Origin: DATJBC01 sp035515515
GTDB taxonomy: Bacteria > Actinomycetota > Acidimicrobiia > Acidimicrobiales > UBA8190
Direction: 5' to 3'
Assembly (NCBI GenBank): GCA_035515515.1
Contig: DATJBC010000171.1
Span: 1-15,053 of the forward strand
Length of the DNA: 15,053 nucleotides
The notes beneath the pieces are model-generated. The model was not told the DNA's origin and searched no databases. It saw only the letters and a program-made list of their open reading frames with translations. Below are positions 6,318 through 12,518 of the stretch, in pieces. Position 1 is the stretch's first letter. Every line of letters begins with the position of its first letter. The translations under genes were made by a program, and so were the position numbers.

Positions 6318-7490
6318 GTGCAGCCGAGGCAGTTCGGGGTCGACCTGATCGCAGACCCCGTGGCGGGGGACGAGCTGCATCGTGCGCTCGCCTGGGCCCG
6401 GGCCCAGCCCGTCCCGCCCGAAGCCGTGGTCCTCGGCATGCCGGCCCGGGTGATCGCCCGCTTCGACGCACTCAAGACGCTCTTCGCGGACCACCTCAGC
6501 TTCCCGGGGGGCACGTCCTACAAGTTCATGGTGGAGCCCGCCGTGGGGCCCACGTTCATCTCGATGGACGGCGACGACCACGACCGCATGCGCCGCCTCA
6601 CCACACCGGCCTTCCGCTCCCAGGCGGTGTCGCAGTGGATCGACGACCAGCTGGTGCCCCTGGCGCACGAGATCGTCGACCGCTTCGCCCCCGAGGGCCG
6701 GGCCGACCTCGTGGTCTCGTTCGCGTCGGTGCTGCCCCTGTGGGCCATCTCGCGCAAGCTCGGCCTGCCCATGGGCAGCGAGGAGCGCCAGCGTGCCTGG
6801 ACCGCCGCCCTGCTCTCCCACCCGGTGAACCCGGCCGCGGCCGAGGCGGCCCGCCGGGAGGTCCTCGAATTCCTGGCGCCCATCATCGCCGAGCGCCGGG
6901 CGGGGGGCGGCTCCGACGTCCTGTCGCACCTCATGGCGCACCGGGACGAGGGGGTGGGCCTCAGTGACGACGAGATCGTCAACCACATCCGGCTGCTCTA
7001 CGTCGTGGGGGCGGCGACGACGGCCGACGGGCTCAGCAACCTGCTGTTCCACGTGCTGCGCCGGCCGGAGCTGGTGGCGCGGGCGCGCCAGGGGACCCAG
7101 GAGTGCGAGCGGCTCGTCGTCGAGGCGCTGCGCTACGAGCCTCCGGTGGCCGTGCTGCCGAGGATCATCGCCGAGGCCGGGGTCGTGGCGGGCACCGAGC
7201 TCCCCGCGGGGTCCATCGCCCTGTGCGCCATCGCGGGCGCCAACCGCGACGCCGAGGTCTTCGCCGATCCGGACCGCTTCGACCCCGACCGTGACCAGCG
7301 AGGCACGCTCACGTTCGGTTTCGGCTCGAAGTTCTGCCCGGGCTCCTACCTGGCGCGCCGCCAGATGACCGCCGCCCTCTCCGTCCTCGTGTCGCGGCTG
7401 CCGAACCTCACGGTCGTCGAGGCGAGCGAGCCGGTCGGTGGGATCCTGCGGTCCTGCCGCCGGCTCGTGGCGACCTGGGACGCGGTGTGA
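6318..7490 (+). CDS. Cytochrome P450
   Basis: The 390-residue protein has the length of soluble bacterial class I P450s and no membrane anchor. The I-helix motif is GAATT (231-235, the acid-Thr region in variant form). The K-helix ExxR is E269-A-L-R272. The heme-binding loop is FGFGSKFCPG with the axial thiolate Cys340. The usual His of FGxGxHxCxG is replaced by Lys. Other landmarks are GDDHDRMRRLTTPAF (C-helix) and ANRDAEVFADPDRFDPDR. It should be a heme monooxygenase that takes electrons from a ferredoxin and reductase, neither of which is encoded nearby; the substrate is unknown. Its TGA overlaps the GTG of the next gene (GTGA), so the two are probably translationally coupled. A -10 hexamer (6306-6311) suggests leaderless transcription. 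Confidence 0.95.
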   Translation: MQPRQFGVDLIADPVAGDELHRALAWARAQPVPPEAVVLGMPARVIARFDALKTLFADHLSFPGGTSYKFMVEPAVGPTFISMDGDDHDRMRRLTTPAFRSQAVSQWIDDQLVPLAHEIVDRFAPEGRADLVVSFASVLPLWAISRKLGLPMGSEERQRAWTAALLSHPVNPAAAEAARREVLEFLAPIIAERRAGGGSDVLSHLMAHRDEGVGLSDDEIVNHIRLLYVVGAATTADGLSNLLFHVLRRPELVARARQGTQECERLVVEALRYEPPVAVLPRIIAEAGVVAGTELPAGSIALCAIAGANRDAEVFADPDRFDPDRDQRGTLTFGFGSKFCPGSYLARRQMTAALSVLVSRLPNLTVVEASEPVGGILRSCRRLVATWDAV

Positions 7491-8959
7491 GCGAGGGGGT
7501 GCCGGCGCGCCGGGGTGCCGGCGCCACCGGTCGCTTCCTGCACGACGACGTCCTGCTCTCGAACGCCACGGCACGCCGGCTGTTCCACGACGTGGCCGCC
7601 TCGCAGCCCGTCGTCGACGTCCACACCCACCTCCCGGCCCGGGACATCGCCCGGGACCGGGTCTACGAGACGCTGGCCGAGCTGTGGCTCGACGACGACC
7701 ACTACAAGTGGAGGGCCATGCGCACGGCGGGCGTCGACGAGCAGCTGGTGAGCGGGGACGCCGACCCCTGGGACAGGTTCGCGGCCTGGGCGCGCACCGT
7801 GCCCCGGCTCCTGCACAACCCGCTGTACCTGTGGACCCACCTCGAGTTGCGCCGCGTCTTCGGCATCGACGTGGCGCTCTCGCCGGCCACCGCCCGCGAG
7901 ATCTGGGACGAGGCCAACAGACAGCTCCCGGCGTGCTCGGCGCGCCGCCTCCTGGTCCGGTTCACGGTGGCGGTCCTCGCCACCACCGACGACCCCGGCG
8001 ACGACCTCGCACCCCACCGGACCGTGGCGGCCGAGCTCGGCACGGGCGGCGCCGTCCCCGTGGTGCCCACCTGGCGCCCCGATGCCGCGCACCGCCTGCT
8101 CGACGACCCGGCGGCCTGGGGCAGCTGGGCCGATCGCCTGGGCGGCCGGGTGGGTGTGGCCATCGAGGACCTCGAGTCGCTGACCGAGGCGCTGGGCCGC
8201 AGCTACGGGCACTTCGTCGACGCCGGGGGCCGGGCGAGCGACCACGGCCTCGACGCCGTCCCCGACGACCCCCGGGACGGCGCCCGCGCCGACGCCGCGC
8301 TCCGGCGTGTCCGCAACGGCGGGCGGGCGAGCGCCGACGAGCGCGCCGCGCTCACCAGTGAGGTGCTGCACCTGGCGGGGCGCCTCGCCCACGTGTACGG
8401 GTGCGTCCTGCAGCTGCACCTCGGCGCGCGGCGCGACGTGTCGCCCCGGCTGCACGCCGCCCTCGGCCCCGACGCCGGCGCCGACGCCATCGGGGACGGC
8501 CGGCAGGCGCCCGGGCTGGCCCGGTTCCTCGGGTCCCTCGAGGCGGAGGGCATCCTGCCCCGGGTGGTGCTCTACAACGCCAACCCCGCCGACAACGCCC
8601 TCTTCGCCGCTATGGCGGGCGCCTTCTCGCTCCCCGGCGTGGACGGCGCCGTCCAGTGGGGCCCGCCGTGGTGGTTCAACGACCACGAGGGCGGCATCCG
8701 CCGCCAACTCGAAGAGCTCGGCCGGGTGGGCCAGCTGGCCGGCTTCATGGGCATGGTGGCCGATGCGCGCTCGATGCTCTCCATGACGCGCCACGAGGTG
8801 TTCCGCCGGGTCCTGTGCGACGTCATCGGCCGGGAGGTCGAGGCCGGCCTCTACCCGGCGGACACCGACCGGCTGGCGGACATGGTGCGCGCCGTCTGCG
8901 GGGGCAACGCCGCGGGGCTCTTCGGCCTGCCGCCGCCCGCCGCCGTCCCCTGGCGCTAG
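7487..8959 (+). CDS. uxaC: Glucuronate isomerase (uronate isomerase, EC 5.3.1.12)
   Basis: The 490-residue protein matches UxaC throughout. It has the amidohydrolase-type metal motif DVHTHL (His46 and His48), HYKWRAMRTAGVDE, LQLHLGARRD, LYNANPADN, WWFNDHEGGIRRQLEEL and GFMGMVADARSMLSMTRHEVFRRVLC. UxaC interconverts D-glucuronate/D-fructuronate and D-galacturonate/D-tagaturonate in the cytoplasm, the first step of hexuronate breakdown. No other uronate gene (uxaB, uxuA, kdgK) is present, and the upstream partner is a P450 that overlaps it by 4 nt. This leaves open whether the true substrate is a standard hexuronate. Family members are about 460-490 residues, so it is full length. Its TAG shares a CTAG with the stop codon of the convergent gene, leaving no room for a terminator between them. 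Confidence 0.93.
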   Translation: MSEGVPARRGAGATGRFLHDDVLLSNATARRLFHDVAASQPVVDVHTHLPARDIARDRVYETLAELWLDDDHYKWRAMRTAGVDEQLVSGDADPWDRFAAWARTVPRLLHNPLYLWTHLELRRVFGIDVALSPATAREIWDEANRQLPACSARRLLVRFTVAVLATTDDPGDDLAPHRTVAAELGTGGAVPVVPTWRPDAAHRLLDDPAAWGSWADRLGGRVGVAIEDLESLTEALGRSYGHFVDAGGRASDHGLDAVPDDPRDGARADAALRRVRNGGRASADERAALTSEVLHLAGRLAHVYGCVLQLHLGARRDVSPRLHAALGPDAGADAIGDGRQAPGLARFLGSLEAEGILPRVVLYNANPADNALFAAMAGAFSLPGVDGAVQWGPPWWFNDHEGGIRRQLEELGRVGQLAGFMGMVADARSMLSMTRHEVFRRVLCDVIGREVEAGLYPADTDRLADMVRAVCGGNAAGLFGLPPPAAVPWR

Positions 8960-9960
8960 CGGGGCGCCGGGCCGCCGCCGGCGGCCCACAACGGTGGTGC
9001 CCCGTCACGGCGCGGCCCCCCCGGCTCCCGGCCGGCGAGCCACAGGGCCTCGCGGGCCGCGTCGCCACGGCGCGGGCGGGCCCGGGCCAGCCACGAACGT
9101 GGCCGCCGGCCTCCCACGAGGCCGAGCATCGCCGCGCCCAGGTAGAGGAGGACCAGGCCGGCGAGGGCGATCACCCACAGGCCCGTGCCGGGCCCGGTGG
9201 CGGCCAGCGTCGAGCTCGACGTGGCCGGCGCCGCCGTCGCGGCGGCCGCCGCGGGGGCCCGGGGTGGTGCGGTGGTGGTGGGCGGCCTCGTGGTGGCGGT
9301 CGGTGCCGCCGAGGTGGGCGTGGCCGACGGTGCCGCCTCGGTGCCCAGGAGGATGGTGGCGCTGCCGCTCTCGCCCGTGGCGTCGCCGTAGGTCAGCGTG
9401 CAGGTGTCGCCGGCGGCCTGTTGGGCGGCCGTGGGCGGACAGGGGTACTTGGCGGCGTCGGTGGCGGGGGGCTGTCCCGCCGAGTCGGTGGCGGGGCAGG
9501 TGGCCGCGGCCGGGCTGGGGCCGCACGGCGGCCCGAGGACCCCGGTCATGACCGTGAACGTGGTGGAGACGTTGCCGCTGGCGTCGGTGTTCACCAGCTT
9601 CATGAGCGACGGCGGGATGCAGCCCACCGGCACGTCCGAGTTGACGACGCCTCCGAGGTGGACCGTCGGCTGGTTGGCGTCGCTGTTGCACTCGAGCACG
9701 TTGCCGATGGACGACTTCGTGAAGCCGCTCCCGGTGAGCGTGACGCTCTGCCCGTTGGCGAGCCCGCTGCCGGGCGACGCCGAGAGTGTGGGTGCCGCGA
9801 AGGCGGGAGACGCCAGACCCGCCACGAGGGCGATCCCCACGGCTCCCGCCAGCACCCCCCCGGCCACCCGGGTGCGACGGCGTCCGCACCGCACACGATC
9901 GTTCCCGGACGTCCCACTCCGGGCCATCTGCATCCTCGTCATGCTCATCGTGCGTCGCAT
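8956..9960 (-). CDS. Secreted neocarzinostatin-fold-like surface protein with LAATG sortase motif and C-terminal membrane segment
   Basis: About 334 residues from ATG 9960 (GGAGG 9 nt upstream); a later ATG (MARSG) with AGGA is an alternative. The signal peptide has RRRTRVAGG, a hydrophobic core and cleavage after ASPAFA (about residue 55). Residues 56-205 begin APTLSASPGSGLANGQSVTL and carry six Cys (91, 114, 146, 155, 174, 187). The opening resembles neocarzinostatin-family/actinobacterial Ig-like domains. A Thr/Pro/Ala-rich stalk (206-250) follows, then LAATG (252-256), a hydrophobic helix (260-283) and basic residues. LAxTG is the class E sortase signal, so cell-wall attachment is likely. 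Unusually, about 50 charged residues follow the helix where sortase substrates normally end. No sortase gene is nearby, and no antibiotic role should be read from the fold. Confidence 0.8.
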   Translation of the reverse strand: MRRTMSMTRMQMARSGTSGNDRVRCGRRRTRVAGGVLAGAVGIALVAGLASPAFAAPTLSASPGSGLANGQSVTLTGSGFTKSSIGNVLECNSDANQPTVHLGGVVNSDVPVGCIPPSLMKLVNTDASGNVSTTFTVMTGVLGPPCGPSPAAATCPATDSAGQPPATDAAKYPCPPTAAQQAAGDTCTLTYGDATGESGSATILLGTEAAPSATPTSAAPTATTRPPTTTAPPRAPAAAAATAAPATSSSTLAATGPGTGLWVIALAGLVLLYLGAAMLGLVGGRRPRSWLARARPRRGDAAREALWLAGREPGGPRRDGAPPLWAAGGGPAPR

Positions 9961-10126
9961 GGTCACGGTCCTCCATCGGCCGGCCACGACGGACCTCCAC
10001 GCGGCGGCACCGGTCGCACGGTGCGGCACGTCCCGCACACGAGCAGCATCCGCCGCGAGGCCCAGTCCCCCCCAGCGCCTCGAACATCCCGCCGGGCCGA
10101 TCCTAAGTGGGCCCGACACGGCACGA

Positions 10127-10132
10127 TAGCGT
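10127..10132 (+). promoter_or_regulatory. Candidate -10 hexamer for the NTF2-like gene
   Basis: TAGCGT fits TANNNT and lies in the 227-nt divergent region between the secreted-protein gene and the NTF2-like gene. TATCGT and TAGGAT, read on the minus strand at 10123-10128 and 10100-10105, are similar candidates for the other direction. Nothing else was recognised in this gap. Confidence 0.25.
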
Positions 10133-10187
10133 GAAAACCACCAGGTATTTCCACCGCTGCGGCACACAAGCGCACTGCGAGGACGAC

Positions 10188-10589
10188 GTGGGATCAGCGA
10201 GGGACACGCTCGAGGCGGTGTGGGCCAGGATGGGCGCCGGCGACCTGTCGGGGGCGGCGTCCTATGTCGCCGACGACGTCCAGGTCCACGACGGCCCGTT
10301 GACGTTCGACAACCGAGCCGACTTCTGGCACAACCTCGCCGAGTTCTCGGAGGCGTTCAGCGAGCTGCGGTGGGCCCCCGTGCAGTGGACCGAAGCGGGA
10401 GACGTCGCCGTGGCCGAGGTGGTCTTCAGCGCCGTGCACTCCGGGCCCTATCTGGGGCGGCCCCCCACCGGGAGGACGATCTCCATCCGCGAGGCCGTCG
10501 TGGTGCAGGTGTCGCCCGACGGCTTGATCACGCACTGGCGCAGCTACCCCGACGCCGTCAGCCTGCTGGGACAGATCGGGGCCCTGTAG
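10188..10589 (+). CDS. SnoaL/NTF2-like protein
   Basis: The 133-residue product from GTG 10188 (GAGGA 4 nt upstream) has the pattern of the NTF2-like superfamily: an N-terminal helix pair (DTLEAVWARMGAGDLSGAASYVADDVQVHDG) and a curved sheet ending in VVVQVSPDGLITHWRSYPDAVSLLGQIGAL. The closing GLITHWRSYPD stretch is typical of SnoaL-like and ester cyclase-like proteins. Longer in-frame starts to 10107 exist, but they add a poor, Cys/His-rich extension, so the shorter start is chosen. Members are small-molecule isomerases, cyclases or hydrolases, and many are of unknown role. The substrate is not predictable. The next gene begins after 57 nt on the same strand with its own candidate promoter. 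Confidence 0.8.
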   Translation: MGSARDTLEAVWARMGAGDLSGAASYVADDVQVHDGPLTFDNRADFWHNLAEFSEAFSELRWAPVQWTEAGDVAVAEVVFSAVHSGPYLGRPPTGRTISIREAVVVQVSPDGLITHWRSYPDAVSLLGQIGAL

Positions 10590-10634
10590 GCGCCGGCGGC
10601 CGTCCGCGCCCGGGCGGCGTCGTGCCCCATCTCC

Positions 10635-10640
10635 TACGCT
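10635..10640 (+). promoter_or_regulatory. Candidate -10 hexamer giving a leaderless ParB-like transcript
   Basis: TACGCT fits TANNNT and ends 6 nt before the GTG at 10647. This is the same spacing as in front of the P450 gene, and again no Shine-Dalgarno is present. Confidence 0.5.
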
Positions 10641-10646
10641 GTCGGC

Positions 10647-11441
10647 GTGCCCGGCGAGCTCGCGCTGCGGGACCCGATCAAGCGCCAGAACATCACCATC
10701 AAGATGGTGCCCGCCCGGCAGCTGTCGGTGATCGGGCACCAGCGCAAGGCCCGCCCGGCGCACCTCAAGGCGCTGGCCGCCTCGATGCAGCGGATGGGCT
10801 TCGTCACGCCCGTGACCGCCGTCGAGCGGGACGGGACGTACCTCATCATCGACGGGCAGCACCGCTACCAGGTGGGCCTCGAGCTCGGGCTGAAGGAGTT
10901 CCCGGTGGTCGTCGTGCCCGGGGAACTCGCCCGGAAGATGATGAGCCTCAACGTCGAGCAGGCCCTCAACATCCGTGAGCGCTCGGCCATCGCCCTGTCG
11001 ATCTACCGGGAGGTCCTGGAGGAGAGCCCCCTCGAGGCCGAGGACGGTGGGGAGCTGGTCGATGCGATCGAGCACGCGCACCTGGTGACGCTGGGGCTGG
11101 CGTACGAGGGCTCGGGGCGCCTGGCCGGCAGCGCCTTCGAGCCCATCCTCAAGAAGTGCGACGGCTTCCTGGACAGGCCGCTGGAGGAGGCATACGGGGT
11201 CCGCCAGGGCCGGGCGCAGCAGGTCCTCGAGGCGGCCACACTCGTCAAGGCGGTGGAGGACGCGCTGAAGGCCCGGGGAGCGTGGCACTCCATGGCCCGC
11301 TACCAGATCATCAGCTACGCCAACCCCACCAAACGGGCCCGCAAGGCGGCCGACTTCGACCGGACCTTCTCCAAGCTCATCGCCACGCTCGAGGACCTCG
11401 AGCACGCTCCGCAGCGCGTCCTGGGGGAGCGCATCGAGTAA
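10647..11441 (+). CDS. Orphan ParB/sulfiredoxin-like N-terminal domain protein
   Basis: The 264-residue protein contains a ParB-N/Srx-type fold at about residues 15-95 (IKMVPARQLSVIG, HLKALAASMQRMGFVTPV, TYLIIDGQHRYQVGLELG, EFPVVVV). The conserved box reads DGQHR (69-73) rather than the GERR/GHRR of chromosome-partitioning ParB. This form is common in standalone ParB-like proteins. Residues 100-264 are mostly helical, with ARKMMSLNVEQALNIRERSAIALSIYREVLEE and a later Arg/Lys-rich KRARKAADFDRTFSKL, and are of unknown function. Neither a ParA partner nor a parS-like site is seen, so chromosome segregation is unlikely. DNA binding or nucleotide-dependent regulation is possible but unproven. A -10 hexamer (10635-10640) just before the GTG suggests a leaderless mRNA. 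Confidence 0.82.
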   Translation: MPGELALRDPIKRQNITIKMVPARQLSVIGHQRKARPAHLKALAASMQRMGFVTPVTAVERDGTYLIIDGQHRYQVGLELGLKEFPVVVVPGELARKMMSLNVEQALNIRERSAIALSIYREVLEESPLEAEDGGELVDAIEHAHLVTLGLAYEGSGRLAGSAFEPILKKCDGFLDRPLEEAYGVRQGRAQQVLEAATLVKAVEDALKARGAWHSMARYQIISYANPTKRARKAADFDRTFSKLIATLEDLEHAPQRVLGERIE

Positions 11442-11459
11442 CGCGCCGTCGGCGGCGCG
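11442..11459. terminator. GC-rich hairpin between convergent genes (candidate bidirectional terminator)
   Basis: CGCGCC-GTCGGC-GGCGCG forms a 6-bp all-GC stem in the 27-nt gap between the stop codons of the ParB-like gene and deoC. No T-run follows on either side. Confidence 0.45.
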
Positions 11460-11468
11460 GCGTCGGTG

Positions 11469-12293
11469 TCACGTGCTGTGCGAGGCGTCGGGCACGCGCA
11501 GGGAGCCGGTCCCGGCGCGCACGGCCGCCTCGGCCAGGATCTCCGCCGTCGCCGTCGCCCCGAAGCGGGTGGCGCCTTCGGCCACCATGGCGAGGAGGGT
11601 GTCGAGGGTCCGGACACCGCCGGCCGCCTTGACCTGCACCGACGGCCCGACGCTGGCCCGCATGAGGATCACGTCGGCGAGCGTGGCGCCGCCCGGCGCG
11701 AAGCCCGTGCTGGTCTTCACGAAGTGGGCGCCGGCCTCCTCGCTCAACCGGCACGCCGCCCGTTTCTCGTCGTCGGTGAGGTAGGCGTTCTCCAGTATCA
11801 CCTTGAGGAGCGCACCCGCCTCGTGGGCGACCTCGGCCACGGCGCGCACCTCGGCCAGGACCTCCCCGTGGCCGCCTCCCCGCAGGCGGCCGATGTTGAG
11901 GACCATGTCGAGCTCGATGGCGCCCGCGGCGAGCGCGTCACGGGACTCGGCCACCTTCACCGCGGTGGTCGTGCCCCCGTGGGGGAAGCCGATCACCGTG
12001 CAAACCGCCACCGTGGGGGCGTGGGCGGGGGCGGGTGGCGACGCCAGCACCCCGGCGGTGCCCAGCACGGCCACGGCCTGGGGGACGTCGGCCGGCTTGA
12101 CGCACACGCCGGCCACCGCGTGCGCCGCCGCCAGGGCGCACCCCGCGGCGACGTCGTCCGGCGTGAGCTCGGGCCGCAGCAGGGAGTGGTCGATCATGCG
12201 GGCGACCTGCGCCACGGTGAGCGGGTGCCCGGGAGCGGCCGCCCCTCCGGCCGCCGGCGCGGCGCGCGGGGACCGGTCAGGACCGGGTGCCAT
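11469..12293 (-). CDS. deoC: Deoxyribose-phosphate aldolase
   Basis: The 274-residue product has DeoC landmarks in order: MIDHSLLRPELT, AGVCVKPADV, VCTVIGFPHGGTTTAVKV, IELDMVLNIG (catalytic Asp129), LLKVILENAYLTDDEK, FVKTSTGF (Schiff-base Lys193) and QVKAAGGVRT (Lys222). The enzyme splits 2-deoxyribose 5-phosphate into glyceraldehyde 3-phosphate and acetaldehyde in deoxynucleoside salvage. Family members are about 220-260 residues. The excess here is a 25-residue Ala/Pro-rich N-terminal extension, which could mean the real start is a GTG or ATG near residues 27-33. No Shine-Dalgarno precedes the ATG at 12293. No other deoxynucleoside salvage gene is adjacent. It is divergent from the MFS gene and convergent with the ParB-like gene. 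Confidence 0.93.
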   Translation of the reverse strand: MAPGPDRSPRAAPAAGGAAAPGHPLTVAQVARMIDHSLLRPELTPDDVAAGCALAAAHAVAGVCVKPADVPQAVAVLGTAGVLASPPAPAHAPTVAVCTVIGFPHGGTTTAVKVAESRDALAAGAIELDMVLNIGRLRGGGHGEVLAEVRAVAEVAHEAGALLKVILENAYLTDDEKRAACRLSEEAGAHFVKTSTGFAPGGATLADVILMRASVGPSVQVKAAGGVRTLDTLLAMVAEGATRFGATATAEILAEAAVRAGTGSLRVPDASHST

Positions 12294-12354
12294 GGTGGAG
12301 CCGAGACCGCATCGCCTGCACCTCGTCGCGCGTCGTCGGTGTCGGGAGCGTCCC

Positions 12355-12360
12355 TATCAT
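12355..12360 (+). promoter_or_regulatory. Candidate -10 hexamer for the MFS gene
   Basis: TATCAT matches TANNNT in the 225-nt divergent region between deoC and the MFS gene. It would leave a leader of about 150 nt that contains the inverted repeat at 12388-12405. No clear -35 was seen. Confidence 0.35.
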
Positions 12361-12387
12361 GGTCCGAACCGAGCCGGGCCCGGACCA

Positions 12388-12405
12388 CGTCCCCGCGTGG
12401 GGACG
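12388..12405. promoter_or_regulatory. 18-nt inverted repeat, candidate operator for the MFS/deoC region
   Basis: CGTCCCCGCGTGGGGACG has perfect 7-bp arms around GCGT. It lies about 28 nt downstream of a candidate -10 and about 115 nt before the MFS start. The position suits a repressor operator. As RNA it is a strong hairpin in the leader. Its arms are the inverse of the DosR box order, so it is a different motif from boxes A-C. Confidence 0.45.
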
Positions 12406-12518
12406 GTCGACACCACGAGAGGCTGCTCCACGCGGGCCGCGGTCGACGTCGAGGGCCCGTCCTCCCGGAAGGCCGATGGAACGTCGAGAAGGATGGGTAC
12501 CGCAGTGAGGTGCAGCGC

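Noticed and set aside
7346..8989. Long minus-strand open frame across uxaC
   Set aside because: It is antisense to a full set of UxaC motifs and an artefact of high G+C content.
9200..9330. Simple repeat tract within the secreted-protein gene
   Set aside because: The GGTGGTG-rich sequence only encodes the Thr/Ala/Pro stalk; there is no regular repeat unit.
9700..9960. Possible enediyne antibiotic cluster because of the neocarzinostatin-like domain and nearby P450
   Set aside because: No enediyne polyketide synthase or tailoring genes are present, and this fold is widespread in actinobacterial surface proteins. The P450 is in a separate operon with uxaC.
8401..10134. Long plus-strand open frame spanning the end of uxaC and the secreted-protein gene
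   Set aside because: Its product is low-complexity Arg/Gly/Ala. The minus strand holds a signal peptide, conserved Cys and LAATG.
10647..11441. Chromosome- or plasmid-partition locus
   Set aside because: No ParA gene or parS-like palindrome cluster is near, and the box DGQHR differs from segregation ParB.
11466..12518. N-terminal extension of the MFS gene upstream of 12519
   Set aside because: The frame stays open only as an antisense shadow of deoC. A good ribosome binding site supports GTG 12519.
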